A DNA stretch of 64,000 nucleotides from Vulcanimicrobiota bacterium (GCA_017307785.1 JAFKGI010000029.1:36007-100006); one strand, 5' to 3'; shown: positions 1 through 11,068, counted from the stretch's first letter. Program-made: numbers and translations. Notes: generated by a model not told the origin, from the sequence alone.

Positions 1-273
1 CTGGTCGACTGGAAGCAGAATCCCTTCCTGGCCGCGCCCATTCCCGGTGTGCATCCGCAGAAGCTGGCCACCGTGTTGGAAGCGCTCAAAGCGGACAGCC
101 TGCCGCGCACCAAGAGCATCGGCATTCAATCGATTTTTGACCGCATCAGCTATTCGCGCATCTGCAACGGCTTTTTTGTGGTGGCCGGGGATGAACTGAA
201 GTTCTACCCGATGCCCAGCCAGGAAGTGCTGCAGCGCGACCACTACAGCTGGTGGAAACACAGCGACATGTAA
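1..273 (+). CDS. 3' end of an unidentified protein-coding gene
   Basis: The frame is open from the first base of the window to a TAA at 271-273, so only the last 90 codons are visible. The visible part is soluble, moderately basic and ends in an aromatic, His-containing tail (YSWWKHSDM). It has no signal peptide, membrane segment or motif I recognise. A GTG at 49 is the first possible internal start, but the reading frame continues upstream, so a longer gene is more likely. The TPR gene follows after 11 bases, so the two are probably co-transcribed. Function unknown. Confidence 0.6.
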   Translation: MVDWKQNPFLAAPIPGVHPQKLATVLEALKADSLPRTKSIGIQSIFDRISYSRICNGFFVVAGDELKFYPMPSQEVLQRDHYSWWKHSDM

Positions 274-284
274 GGGAGGGCTTC

Positions 285-1853
285 ATGCTCAAACAACTGA
301 CTACCGCCGCTCTGGTTTTCTCGTGCCTGGCCTCGGTCTGGGCGAACCCCTCCTACGAGGAGGTCCGCAAAAAGGGCGATGTCGCCCTCAAGAAAAAAGA
401 CTACGCGACCGCCGTGCGCGAGTTCGAGCGCCTGGTTTATCTCTATGGGGAAAAGCCGGAAGCCTATGTCGCTCTGGGTTATGCGTGCTATCTGGACCAG
501 CGCTATGAGCGGGCCATCCTGGAATTCAAGAAGGCCCTGAACTTCGACGCCAAACACGCCGAAGCCATCAATAACTTGATGCTGGCGGTAGGCAACCGGG
601 CTTCTCAGCAGACCCGCGAGTTGGAGTTCTCGGAGGCCATCAACCTGCTGGCTTCCACCGAAAGCCAGTATCCCAGCCATCCACAATCGGTGGTGCTGCA
701 CTATGCGCAGGGTCAACTGGAGTTCTTCCGTGGCAATGAAGCTGCCGGTCTGAAAGACTGGGAGCAAGTCGCTCAAAAAGTGCCTACTTCCGGCACCGCC
801 AAGTTCATTGAGGCCTACAAGCTATACGCCGGCGGGCGTCCCAAGCAGGCCCTGCCGGCCATGCAAGCGGCCCAGGCCAAGCTCCCCAAAGAGCCGGTGG
901 TGCGTAACTACCTGGCGCTGATCCTGAGTGAACTGGGTCGCAACAAAGAAGCTCTGGCTCAGTTGCAGAAAGCTCAGCAGGGGAATCCGCCCTACATCGA
1001 CCTCTTCCTGAATCAGGCCACGGTGCTCTTGAAAATGGGCGATCTGGAGAACGCTCAGGCGGCTCTGGTCAAGGCTCGTGATCTGCGTCCCGACTACGCC
1101 TCCATCCATCTGCGTCTGGCCGCCCTGCGTCGCCAGGCCGGTGACCAGGAAGGCAGCAAGAAAGAGTTGGGCCTGGCTCTCGGCGACGTTCCGCAACCGG
1201 CTCTGCTGGTTTCGGGCGAAGTGGGCAAGTCGGTCTGGGTCGACAACGACTACCTGGGCATTTCGCCGGTGGGCGCTTTCGTGAAGCCGGGCAAGCACAA
1301 GCTCAAGGTGACCGCCAAGGGTCAACCGGCCGGGCTGACCGACTTTACCATTGCCAATGATCAGGTGGCCTACGGCACGGTTTCGCCGTTAGGTGTCGAG
1401 ACGGAGGCCGCCAGCGCTGCCGTTCCCTCGCAAAAGGCGGCTCACAGCTTTGCTCTGCGCGATCAGAGCAACAAATACTGGCGTTCCTTCCAGCACTTTC
1501 ACACTCGTCCCGTCGTGTTGCTCTTTTGGAAAGTGGGCGGTGCCGACAACGACAAAGTGCTGAACGCTCTGAGTGAGCTCGGCAATCGCTACGGAACCAA
1601 GATCGGGTGCGCCGTGATCCACGTGGACACGGAGAACAAGAATCAGGCCATCGGTCAGATGATGTCGCTGCCGGCTACCTACGCCCGTCTTTTCGACGAC
1701 GGCTCGGTGACCAAGCATTACGGATTGACCAACGATCTGCTGCCCAGCATCGTGGTGGTCGATCTGGACGGCTACATTGCCTCCCAGGCCCAGGGTGTTG
1801 ACGGCGTCGACAAGGCCCGGCAGGCTCTGGACGGGATGGGTCTGGCGCCCTAA
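285..1853 (+). CDS. Exported TPR protein with PEGA-like and thioredoxin-like domains
   Basis: The ATG at 285 is preceded by a strong AAGGGAGGG ribosome site, which favours it over the in-frame start at 252. The 522-residue product begins with a Sec-type signal peptide ending near VWA (about residue 20). Residues 20-310 form repeated two-helix TPR units. About residues 310-370 look like a beta-rich PEGA-type segment (VWVDNDYLGISP, then a KPGKHKLKV strand). The last 140 residues have a thioredoxin/redoxin fold pattern (VVLLFWKVGG, LPSIVVVDLDG). The redox CXXC is absent; its place is taken by KVGGAD. A scaffold or assembly role in the envelope is inferred rather than a disulfide reaction. It converges on another PEGA protein. 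Confidence 0.8.
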   Translation: MLKQLTTAALVFSCLASVWANPSYEEVRKKGDVALKKKDYATAVREFERLVYLYGEKPEAYVALGYACYLDQRYERAILEFKKALNFDAKHAEAINNLMLAVGNRASQQTRELEFSEAINLLASTESQYPSHPQSVVLHYAQGQLEFFRGNEAAGLKDWEQVAQKVPTSGTAKFIEAYKLYAGGRPKQALPAMQAAQAKLPKEPVVRNYLALILSELGRNKEALAQLQKAQQGNPPYIDLFLNQATVLLKMGDLENAQAALVKARDLRPDYASIHLRLAALRRQAGDQEGSKKELGLALGDVPQPALLVSGEVGKSVWVDNDYLGISPVGAFVKPGKHKLKVTAKGQPAGLTDFTIANDQVAYGTVSPLGVETEAASAAVPSQKAAHSFALRDQSNKYWRSFQHFHTRPVVLLFWKVGGADNDKVLNALSELGNRYGTKIGCAVIHVDTENKNQAIGQMMSLPATYARLFDDGSVTKHYGLTNDLLPSIVVVDLDGYIASQAQGVDGVDKARQALDGMGLAP

Positions 1854-1872
1854 CTCCGCTCGTCGGAAAAAC

Positions 1873-1910
1873 AAAAATGGCCCCGGATTTTACGCCGGGG
1901 CCATTTTTTT
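1873..1910. terminator. Bidirectional rho-independent terminator
   Basis: A GC-rich hairpin (ATGGCCCCGG stem, ATTTTACG-type loop, CCGGGGCCAT return arm) is flanked by an A-run on the left and a T-run on the right. It can therefore terminate transcripts from both directions. It lies between the convergent genes ending at 1853 and 1919. Confidence 0.9.
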
Positions 1911-1918
1911 GAGTGTGG

Positions 1919-3577
1919 CTAGATTCCAGGGGCCTGGATCTGGTAGGAGCCGCCCGAAGGTGCCGGTGCGGGCGGTGGATAGTAGGGGGCCGGAGCCGGC
2001 GGATTGTAAGGGGCCGGATCGTAACTGGGTCCCGGGGCCGGGGGCTGGTAGGCGGGCTGGGGCGGCGGGATGCGCTCCAGTCGGACCGACAGGTTGTGGT
2101 CTTTGCTGACGTCCATCTTCTTGGTGAAAGTCTCGTAGCCGTTGGCGATGATCTTGAGGGTGTAGCTGCCCTTTTTGATCTGCTGCAGGCGCACGCTGCC
2201 GGCGCTATGGTCGGTATAACGTTCCGAGTCGTTGACCAGGTAGACCTTGGCGTCCACGTCGGCCGGAACGACCGAGACGCGCACGCTGCAGATTGGCTGG
2301 TCGTTGCGCGCCGGTGGATCCTCGACCACGGGCTTGGGTGTGGCGATGGCCACCGGTTTTGGCGTTTCCGCGGGCTTGGGCTTGGGCGTGGCTGCCGGCT
2401 TGGGTTTGGGAGTAGCCACCGCCACCGGCTTGGGAGTCGGTTTTGGTTTGGGGGTGACGACCGGTTTCGGCTTGGGAGTCTCGAGGGCCGCTGGTTTGGG
2501 AGTGGCCTTGGGGGTCTCCGCCGGTTCGGGCGTCGAGCTGAAAAGTGGCTCCGGGGTTTCCGAAGGCAAGACGGCCGCCACAGGGCTCTTGGAAGCCTCT
2601 GGAGTCGTCGCCGCCAGCGGTTGGCTGGGAGTGGCGCTTTCCGTCACGCCCGCCACCGGGGTGGGGCCTTTTTTGGGGGGCCAGATGACCACGGCCAGCA
2701 GCACGGCGGCAAACGCCGTGACCAGGATGATCGGTCCTTTGCCCATGGGAGCTCTTTGCGGCTTGGGTCGCGGCAGCTTGGTGCCGGCGGGGGTGACGTT
2801 GGAGCCGCCACCTTCTCCCCAGCTGGCCTTGGAATCCGTGTCGATACCGCCCCTCGAGGGAGAATCATCCAGATCGGGAGGGGGTCCCAGGGGCGCGCGG
2901 GCGCCTTCAGGGGGGCGGACCGAGCCGGAGTTGCGCCCGCGAGCGCTGGCTTCGGGGCCCGGCAAGAAGCGGGGAGATGCGGCCGTCGCATGATCGACCG
3001 GCACCGTGCCCGTCGGTCCCTCGGTCAAATCGACCTTGCGCGGAGGCCAATCGCGAGGCACCACTCCAGAAGGGTCTTCGGGCGGCTTCTCGGCCGACTT
3101 GTGATTGACCGGACGGGGCGGAATGTTGACGCCGGGGGGGCCGGCGCTGGCGGGGGGGACGGCTTTGCCGCCCTTCAATTCCAACTGCTGAAATTCGATG
3201 CGGCTGGGGGTGGCCGAAGCGGGCGGAGGTCCGCCGGCGGCCGGGGGGCCCTGCGGCTGAGGGCTGCTGGACTGCGACATCAGCCCGGGAGCGAAGCCTG
3301 CCGGTCCGGTCGACCCGGCCAACGGCTGACCCGGAGGGCGTCCGCCCGCTTGCGGAGGGCCGGGCGGCGTTGCGGGACGACCCGCGGGGCCTGGAGGGGT
3401 CGGTTGCGGACCTGCGCCGGGACGTCCAAGCGGCTGCAGCTTGAGGGGCGCGGGTAGAGGTCCTGAGGAGGCGCCAAGGCCGCCCGAAGCGTCTCCTGGA
3501 CGCAAGCTGATCGGCCGAACGGGAGGCCGTTCGCCGGAATTTTCTGGATTGTTGTGGTCGGAGCCCTGCTGCGACAC
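1919..3577 (-). CDS. Proline-rich single-pass membrane protein with PEGA domain
   Basis: The GTG start at 3577 has an AAAGGA ribosome site a few bases upstream. The product has 552 residues. The N-terminal half (about 1-275) is a low-complexity Pro/Gly-rich tail, probably cytoplasmic. A single membrane helix (IILVTAFAAVLLAVVIW) follows near residue 285. A rigid linker of TPKPKP-type repeats comes next (about 310-420). A PEGA-like domain (VSVVPADVDAKVYLVND, YTLKIIANGYE) follows and a Pro/Tyr-rich tail ends the protein. PEGA domains are usually surface or envelope associated, so a structure spanning the envelope is likely. The repeat linker should make this gene variable in length. No enzymatic motif is visible. 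Confidence 0.75.
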   Translation of the reverse strand: MSQQGSDHNNPENSGERPPVRPISLRPGDASGGLGASSGPLPAPLKLQPLGRPGAGPQPTPPGPAGRPATPPGPPQAGGRPPGQPLAGSTGPAGFAPGLMSQSSSPQPQGPPAAGGPPPASATPSRIEFQQLELKGGKAVPPASAGPPGVNIPPRPVNHKSAEKPPEDPSGVVPRDWPPRKVDLTEGPTGTVPVDHATAASPRFLPGPEASARGRNSGSVRPPEGARAPLGPPPDLDDSPSRGGIDTDSKASWGEGGGSNVTPAGTKLPRPKPQRAPMGKGPIILVTAFAAVLLAVVIWPPKKGPTPVAGVTESATPSQPLAATTPEASKSPVAAVLPSETPEPLFSSTPEPAETPKATPKPAALETPKPKPVVTPKPKPTPKPVAVATPKPKPAATPKPKPAETPKPVAIATPKPVVEDPPARNDQPICSVRVSVVPADVDAKVYLVNDSERYTDHSAGSVRLQQIKKGSYTLKIIANGYETFTKKMDVSKDHNLSVRLERIPPPQPAYQPPAPGPSYDPAPYNPPAPAPYYPPPAPAPSGGSYQIQAPGI

Positions 3578-3787
3578 CGTTTCAGGTCCTTTTCTCGGGA
3601 TTGCAGGTACTTCGGTACTTTGTTCGGGGTCTCCCTCTAAAGAAGCGCGATCGAGTCTTAAAGGGTAGCCTGGTAGGGAGGCGAAGGCCGATCAAACTTG
3701 GATTCAGTCCCCGCGTAAGCGGACTGGCCCTCCGACGACCGACCGCAGGGGTGGGCCGATTTTAGTAAATAGGAAGGAGCGCTCACG
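3578..3787. promoter_or_regulatory. Divergent intergenic region upstream of the PDH operon
   Basis: This 210-base gap must hold the promoters of the leftward PEGA gene and the rightward aceE operon. It contains a direct repeat (GGTACTT-C-GGTACTT, about 3608-3622) and an imperfect inverted repeat AGTCC...GGACT (about 3706-3725). I see no convincing -35/-10 pair and no match to the E. coli PdhR operator. A GGAAGGAG ribosome site precedes aceE. Confidence 0.4.
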
Positions 3788-6493
3788 ATGGATATCATCG
3801 AGGCGCACGTCAATGCACCCGTGCAGGCAGCCGAAGAGTGGAACGAAGAAGAAATTAAGGACTTAGAGAGTCAGGAGTGGATCGACTCCCTGGACTACGT
3901 CCTGGACAGTGGCGGCCATCAGCGCGTCGCCGAAATTCTCAAGGAATTGGCTGTTCATGCCCATCAGAAGGGCGTAGACCTGCCCTTCTCGGCCAACACG
4001 CCCTACATGAACACGATTCCGGCCAGCAAGCAGCCGGCTTATCCGGGCAGCCGCGAAATCGAGCGGCGCATCAAGAGCATTATTCGCTGGAACGCCATGG
4101 CCATGGTCGTGCGCGCCAACCAGCACGAAAGCGGCATCGGCGGTCACATCTCGACCTTCGCCTCGGCCGCCAGCCTTTACGAAGTCGCCTTCAATCACTT
4201 CTTGCGCGGTAAGGACTACCACCGCTCGGGCGACATGGTCTACATTCAGGGCCACGCCTCGCCGGGCATCTACGCCCGCGCCTTCCTGGAAGGCCGGCTC
4301 AACGTCGAGCAGTTGGAAAAATTCCGTCAGGAACTGGTGGGTGGACCTTCCTCTTATCCGCACCCCTGGCTGATGCCGAACTTCTGGGAGTTCCCGACCG
4401 TGTCCATGGGTCTGGGACCCATTACAGCCATTTACCAGGCCCGCTATAACCGGTATTTGGAGAACCGCGGCCTGAAGCCCAAGGACGACTGCAAGGTCTG
4501 GGCCTTCCTGGGCGACGGCGAAACCGACGAGCCCGAATCTCTGGGCGCCATTACGCTGGCTTCGCGCGAGAAGCTCGACAACCTGATCTTCGTCATCAAC
4601 TGTAACCTGCAGCGTCTCGACGGACCGGTGCGCGGCAACGGTAAGATCATTCAGGAACTGGAAGCCGCTTTCCGCGGCGCCGGCTGGAACGTCATCAAGG
4701 TGATCTGGGGCGATACCTGGGACGACCTGATGCGCACCGACAAGAATGGCCTGCTGGTCAAGCGAGCCGGCGAAATCGTCGACGGCGAGTATCAGAAGTA
4801 CATCGTCGAGTCCGGTGGTTACCTGCGCGAGCACTTCTTCGGCAAAGATCCGCGCCTCATGGAAATGGTCAAGCACATGTCCGACGACCAGCTCGAGCGC
4901 CTGCGCCGCGGTGGTCACGATCCCGAGAAGGTGTTCGCCGCTTACCACTCGGCCGTGCGTCACAAGGGCCAGCCCACCGTCATTCTGGCCAAGACCATCA
5001 AAGGCTACGGACTGGGTGAAGCCGGTGAAGGCCGTAACATCACCCACCAGCAGAAGAAGCTGAACGTGGAGGAGCTCAAGAGCTTCCGTACCCGTTTTGG
5101 GATTCCGATTTCCGACGACGAAGCGGTCAACGCTCCCTTCTACAAGCCGCCGGAGGACAGCCCGGAGATGCGCTATCTGCGCGAGCGCCGCAAGCAGCTC
5201 GGTGGCAGTCTGCCGCATCGTATCGAAGCTTGCCCCAAGCTGCCCCTGCCCCAGGCCAGCATCTTCGACGAATTCAACGGTGGTTCCAATGGGCGCGAAA
5301 TGTCCACCACCATGGCTTTCGTGCGCACCCTCACCAAGCTGCTCAAGGATGATGGTATGGGCAAATACGTGGTGCCGATCGTCCCCGACGAAGCGCGCAC
5401 CTTCGGTATGGAGTCGCTCTTCCGCCAGTGCGGTATCTACTCCAGCGTCGGCCAGAACTATGATCCGGTCGACTCCGACAGCTTGCTTTACTACAAAGAA
5501 TCCAAGGATGGTCAGATTCTCGAGGAAGGCATCACCGAGGCCGGCTCTATGTCGAGCTTCGTGGCTGCCGGCACGGCTTACGCCACCCACGGCATTCCCA
5601 CCATCCCGTTCTTCATCTTCTACTCGATGTTCGGCTTCCAGCGTATCGGTGACCTGATCTGGTTGGCCGCCGACTCGCGTTGTAAGGGCTTCATGTTGGG
5701 CGCCACGGCCGGCCGCACCACCCTCAATGGTGAGGGCCTGCAGCACCAGGACGGCCACAGCCACGTGCTGGCTTATCCGGTGCCCAATCTGATGTGCTAT
5801 GACCCGGCCTACGCTTACGAGCTGGCCGTGATCGTCAAAGACGGCATCAAGCGCATGTATGAAGATCAGGAATCGATCTTCTACTACCTGAGCGTCTACA
5901 ACGAGAATATGGCTCAACCGGCCATGCCGGCCGGATGCGAGCAGGGCATTCTCAAGGGCGCCTACCTGTTGCGCCCCTCCGAACTCAACCGCGAGAAGCC
6001 GCTGGCCCAACTGATGGGCAGCGGACCTTTGCTCAACGAGTCGGTGCTGGCCCAGGATTTGCTGGAGCATAAGTATGGCGTTTCCACTGAAGTCTACAGC
6101 GTGACCAGCTACAAAGAGCTGCGCCGCGACGGCAAAGAGTGCGACCGCTACAACATGCTCCACGCCGACGCCAAGCCGAAGGTTCCCTACATCACCGAGC
6201 TTCTGGGCAAAGAGCCCGGCGTGGTGGTGGCGACTTCCGATTACCTGAAGATGCTGCCCGACTCGCTGGCCCGCTGGATTCAGAAGCCGCTGGTGGCTCT
6301 GGGCACCGATGGCTTCGGACGCTCCGACACCCGTAAGCGTCTGCGCGATTTCTTCGAAGTCGACCACCGCTTCGTGGTGGTGGGCACGCTGGCCGAACTG
6401 GTTCGCCAGGGCAAGGTCAAGGCCGATGTCTACAAGCAGGCCATCAAAGACCTCGAGGTCGACGTCAACAAACTCAACCCGATGATTTCCTAG
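3788..6493 (+). CDS. aceE: Pyruvate dehydrogenase E1 component, homodimeric type
   Basis: E1 decarboxylates pyruvate using thiamine diphosphate and transfers the acetyl group to the lipoyl arm of E2. The 901-residue length matches the homodimeric (E. coli-type) E1, not the alpha/beta type. The thiamine-diphosphate motif runs from LGDGETDEPESLGAI (about residue 239) to FVINCNLQRLDGPV. The N-terminal active-site stretch GGHISTFASAASLYE and the C-terminal transketolase-like domain are also recognisable. The ATG at 3788 follows an AGGAAGGAG ribosome site. aceF starts 10 bases after the stop, so the three PDH genes form one operon. No truncation or frameshift is visible. Confidence 0.97.
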   Translation: MDIIEAHVNAPVQAAEEWNEEEIKDLESQEWIDSLDYVLDSGGHQRVAEILKELAVHAHQKGVDLPFSANTPYMNTIPASKQPAYPGSREIERRIKSIIRWNAMAMVVRANQHESGIGGHISTFASAASLYEVAFNHFLRGKDYHRSGDMVYIQGHASPGIYARAFLEGRLNVEQLEKFRQELVGGPSSYPHPWLMPNFWEFPTVSMGLGPITAIYQARYNRYLENRGLKPKDDCKVWAFLGDGETDEPESLGAITLASREKLDNLIFVINCNLQRLDGPVRGNGKIIQELEAAFRGAGWNVIKVIWGDTWDDLMRTDKNGLLVKRAGEIVDGEYQKYIVESGGYLREHFFGKDPRLMEMVKHMSDDQLERLRRGGHDPEKVFAAYHSAVRHKGQPTVILAKTIKGYGLGEAGEGRNITHQQKKLNVEELKSFRTRFGIPISDDEAVNAPFYKPPEDSPEMRYLRERRKQLGGSLPHRIEACPKLPLPQASIFDEFNGGSNGREMSTTMAFVRTLTKLLKDDGMGKYVVPIVPDEARTFGMESLFRQCGIYSSVGQNYDPVDSDSLLYYKESKDGQILEEGITEAGSMSSFVAAGTAYATHGIPTIPFFIFYSMFGFQRIGDLIWLAADSRCKGFMLGATAGRTTLNGEGLQHQDGHSHVLAYPVPNLMCYDPAYAYELAVIVKDGIKRMYEDQESIFYYLSVYNENMAQPAMPAGCEQGILKGAYLLRPSELNREKPLAQLMGSGPLLNESVLAQDLLEHKYGVSTEVYSVTSYKELRRDGKECDRYNMLHADAKPKVPYITELLGKEPGVVVATSDYLKMLPDSLARWIQKPLVALGTDGFGRSDTRKRLRDFFEVDHRFVVVGTLAELVRQGKVKADVYKQAIKDLEVDVNKLNPMIS

Positions 6494-6503
6494 GAGAGAC
6501 GCC

Positions 6504-8141
6504 ATGTCGATCGAGTTCAAACTGCCTGATCTAGGCGAAAATATCTCCTCGGCCGGAGTGCTGGCCGTGCTCGTCAAACCGGGTGACACCATCAAACGGG
6601 ACACCCCGGTTCTCGAAATCGAGACCGATAAAGCGACCATCGAGGTCCCTTCGACGGTCGCCGGTAAGGTGAGCAACATCCACGTCAAACCCGGCGACAA
6701 AGCCGAAGTGGGCCAGGTGGTGCTGACCCTGGAGGGCGAGGACGCTCCTCAAAAAGAGGAAAAGCCCAAAGCCGAGGCTCCACCCCAGCAGCCGCCCGCC
6801 GAAGCCAAGAAACAGGAAGAGCCCAAAGCGCCTGCGGCTAAGGCTGCTTCGGGTCCTCAAGAAGTGAAGCTGCCCGATCTGGGCGAGAACATCACTTCGG
6901 CCAATATCCTGGGCGTACTGGTCAAAGTCGGTGACAAAATCACCGCCGACACCGGAATGTTGGAGATCGAGACCGACAAGGCCACCATCGAGGTGCCGGC
7001 CGGCGTAGCCGGAACGGTCGACAAGATCCACGTCAAAGCAGGCGAGAAGGCGGCTCCCGGCCAGGTCATCTTGACCGTCTCGGGAGTGGCCGCGGCCGAA
7101 GTCGAGAAGCCCAAGGGCGAGGGGAAAGCGCAGGCCCCGGTGGCCGTCGCCCCCACCCCCGCCAAGGCTGCTCCCAATGGCACCTCCAAGCCGAGCGCGC
7201 CTCCGGTGAAGTCCGGTCGCGCCGCGGCCGCCGCCCCTTCGGTGCGCCGCCTGGCTCGCGAAATCGGCGTGGACGTCAACGTGGTGCGCGGCACCGGTCC
7301 GAAGGGCCGCATTTCGCACGAGGACGTCAAGGCCACCGCTCGGGCTCTGCTGAAAGCGCAGCCCGCCCCCGGACAGGCCGGCGCTCCCGGAGCCTGGCGC
7401 GGCCCGGTGGTTCTGCCTCTGCCCGACTTCACCAAGTTCGGCACCGTCGAGCGTGAGGGCATGAACAACATCCGCAAGAAAACGGCGGAAAACATGGCCC
7501 AGGCCTGGTCCACCATTCCGATGGTGACCCAGTTCGACAAAGCCGACGTGACCGACCTGGAGAAACTGCGGGTCAAGCTCGACCCCAAGGCTCGCCAGGC
7601 CGGCGGCAAACTGACGGTGACGGCGATTTTGATGAAGGTGTGCGCTTCCGCCTTGAAGCGCTTCCCCAAATTCAACGCCTCCATCGATCTGGCCAAAGAA
7701 GAAGTCGTCTTCAAGAAATACTTCAACATCGGCGTGGCCGTGGACACCGAACGGGGTCTGCTGGTGCCGGTGGTCAAGAACGTTTCCGGCAAGAACATCT
7801 TCGAGATCTCGGCCGACCTTCAGGTCATCGCCGAGAAGGCCCGCAATCGCAAGGTCTCGCCGGACGATCTGCAGGGCAGCTGTTTCACTATCACCAACCT
7901 CGGTGGTATCGGCGGAACCTCTTTCACCCCCATCGTGAATCCTCCGGAGGTGGCCATCCTGGGCGTCTCCCGCTCCTCGGTCGAGCCGGTCTGGCAGGAC
8001 GACAAATTCGTGCCTCGCACGTTGCTGCCGCTCAGCCTCAGCTATGACCACCGCTTGATCGATGGGGCCGAAGCGGCCCGCTTCCTGCGCTTTGTCTGTG
8101 AAGCGCTGGAGAATCCCGCTCTACTGCTATTCGAAGGGTAA
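6504..8141 (+). CDS. aceF: Dihydrolipoamide acetyltransferase, PDH E2, two lipoyl domains
   Basis: This is the core of the pyruvate dehydrogenase complex; it transfers the acetyl group from lipoamide to CoA. The order is lipoyl domain 1 (about 3-76, with the lipoylated Lys43 in ETDKATIEVPS), an Ala/Pro/Lys/Glu linker, and lipoyl domain 2 (about 120-192, same ETDKATIEVP motif). A second linker leads to the peripheral-subunit-binding domain (about 244-280, SVRRLAREIGVDV...GRISHEDV). The catalytic domain fills about 310-545, with the HxxxDG motif in SYDHRLIDGAEA near residue 515. Two lipoyl domains is an intermediate number; E. coli E2 has three. It lies between aceE and lpd with very short gaps. 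Confidence 0.96.
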   Translation: MSIEFKLPDLGENISSAGVLAVLVKPGDTIKRDTPVLEIETDKATIEVPSTVAGKVSNIHVKPGDKAEVGQVVLTLEGEDAPQKEEKPKAEAPPQQPPAEAKKQEEPKAPAAKAASGPQEVKLPDLGENITSANILGVLVKVGDKITADTGMLEIETDKATIEVPAGVAGTVDKIHVKAGEKAAPGQVILTVSGVAAAEVEKPKGEGKAQAPVAVAPTPAKAAPNGTSKPSAPPVKSGRAAAAAPSVRRLAREIGVDVNVVRGTGPKGRISHEDVKATARALLKAQPAPGQAGAPGAWRGPVVLPLPDFTKFGTVEREGMNNIRKKTAENMAQAWSTIPMVTQFDKADVTDLEKLRVKLDPKARQAGGKLTVTAILMKVCASALKRFPKFNASIDLAKEEVVFKKYFNIGVAVDTERGLLVPVVKNVSGKNIFEISADLQVIAEKARNRKVSPDDLQGSCFTITNLGGIGGTSFTPIVNPPEVAILGVSRSSVEPVWQDDKFVPRTLLPLSLSYDHRLIDGAEAARFLRFVCEALENPALLLFEG

Positions 8142-8147
8142 GTTCCG

Positions 8148-9580
<1,433 letters not shown>

Positions 9581-9584
<4 letters not shown>

Positions 9585-10033
9585 ATCGGCTTAAGCACCA
9601 GCAGCGGAATTTTGCGGTCGGTCAACTTCTGATACTTGACGTAGCCCGGATAGTATCGGCAGAAGACCGGCCACATCCGATCGCGCAGCTCCTCGCTGGC
9701 CACTTCCGCGCGAATCTCCCAGTGATGCGGTCCGATCTGGACCCAGCCCTGGGGATTGGCGATCAGGTTCTTGGCCCAGTGCGGAGCTTCGGCCTGGCCG
9801 CCATAGGAAGCCACCACGATCAAGTTGGGGCCGTCCGGCAAGGTCAGCAGGGGAGTGGTGAAGCGCTTGCCCGACTTGCGACCGGTGGTGGTCAGCAACA
9901 TCTGCGGGGCGCCGGCGAACAGTCCGCCGATGACCCCGTTGCTGATGCGATAGAGAAAGGTGTGAAAGCTGGTGATCCAGCGGATCACCCGGCGGTTGTG
10001 TTTCTTTCCTCGAGTGCCTGCTTCTAATGTCAT
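9581..10033 (-). CDS. DUF385/Ddn-type nitroreductase-family protein
   Basis: The 150-residue product resembles the deazaflavin-dependent nitroreductase family (split beta-barrel, F420- or flavin-binding). The clues are the TTTGRKSGKRFTTPLL motif, an LIVVASYGGQ strand, the HWAKNLIANP segment and a late PGYVKYQKLTDRKIP stretch. Members of this family reduce quinones or nitro compounds, but many are uncharacterised and cofactor choice cannot be read here. It starts nine bases downstream of the citrate synthase-like gene on the same strand and is probably co-transcribed with it. Its 3' end overlaps lpd by four bases. Confidence 0.75.
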
Positions 10034-10042
10034 GCCTCTGCC

Positions 10043-11068
10043 TTAGTCTCCGGCGGGCAACGGTCCTACGTAGCGCACCTCGGGCCGAATCAGACGTCCT
10101 TCTTTCTCCTGTTCGGCGATATGGGCCAGCCAGCCCAGCACCCGACCACAGGCGAAGACGGCCGTGAACTCTTCCCGCTGGAAGCCGATGGCTTCCAGCA
10201 ACAGGGCCGTGTAGTATTCCACGTTGGTCTGCAGTACCCGGCCCGGCTTGTGGGCGGCCAGCGCCTGCGTGGCCAGTCCCTCCATTTGCTCCGCAAAACG
10301 TAGTCTTGCCGCCAGTTCCGGCGAGTGTTCGGCAATCTTTTGACAGGCCGTTCGCAGCACTTCGGCTCGCGGATCGCGCACGCGATAGATGCGGTGTCCG
10401 AAACCCATCAGGCGCTCGCCGGCGCCCAGTTTCTGGCCGAACCAGGCGGCCGGGTCGGGGGCCAGTTGGAGTTCATCCAGCATATCCAGCACCGGACCAG
10501 GGGCGCCGCCGTGGAGAGGCCCTTGCAGCGCTCCTAAAGCCGCCGACAGAGCGGCGCGCTGGCCGGCCCGGGTGGAGGCCACCACGCGGGCGGTGAAGGT
10601 GCTGGCGTTCATTCCGTGCTCGGCCACGCACACCCAGTAGCGCCGCAATCCATCGGGCCACCGGAGGCCGGCCATGCGGGCGATGTCGGCCACGTGGTCG
10701 GCCTGTGGGTCGGGTTCGGCCTGAGGGTTGCGCCGCAGGGCCAGAGCCACGCCCAGTGCGGCCACCCAGTCGGCCGGGTTTTTGCCGTCCGGCAGTCGGT
10801 CCAGGGCCAGCCGCAGCCACTCGATAGGCGCCAGGCCACCGGCCAGCGGGAGGGCTTCGCGCAGCAGGGGAGCCACCCGCACACGGGCTTCCCCCAGCCC
10901 GGACAGGGGCACCTCCCACAGAATTTGGGCCAGTTCTTCGTAGCCCTTCTCCCCCAGCTGATGCAGGTGAAAGCCCCGTAGAATCAGGCGTCCCGCCTGT
11001 CCATCCACCAGACTGATCCGGCTTTCGCCCACGCAAACTCCCTCTAATCCGCTACTCACGACCTGCAT
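10043..11068 (-). CDS. Citrate synthase-family enzyme, compact form
   Basis: The 341-residue product carries the citrate synthase catalytic set. The first His is in EHGMNASTFTARV and the second is in GFGHRIYRVRDPRA. The acidic residue lies in QTNVEYYTALLLEA, where Glu replaces the commoner Asp. The conserved GRVLGWLAHIAEQ and the RLIRPEVRYVGP end are present. It may condense oxaloacetate with acetyl-CoA or propionyl-CoA; the substrate cannot be told. It is shorter than the usual 370-430 residues, mainly at the N-terminus. The ATG at 11068 has a GAGGAAG ribosome site. It is divergent from a second citrate synthase carrying a DNA-binding domain, which probably regulates it. Confidence 0.85.
   Translation of the reverse strand: MQVVSSGLEGVCVGESRISLVDGQAGRLILRGFHLHQLGEKGYEELAQILWEVPLSGLGEARVRVAPLLREALPLAGGLAPIEWLRLALDRLPDGKNPADWVAALGVALALRRNPQAEPDPQADHVADIARMAGLRWPDGLRRYWVCVAEHGMNASTFTARVVASTRAGQRAALSAALGALQGPLHGGAPGPVLDMLDELQLAPDPAAWFGQKLGAGERLMGFGHRIYRVRDPRAEVLRTACQKIAEHSPELAARLRFAEQMEGLATQALAAHKPGRVLQTNVEYYTALLLEAIGFQREEFTAVFACGRVLGWLAHIAEQEKEGRLIRPEVRYVGPLPAGD

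Noticed and set aside
3863..6700. Very long open frame opposite aceE
   Set aside because: High-GC coding DNA keeps the opposite strand open; the product has no family features and overlaps a clear aceE and part of aceF.
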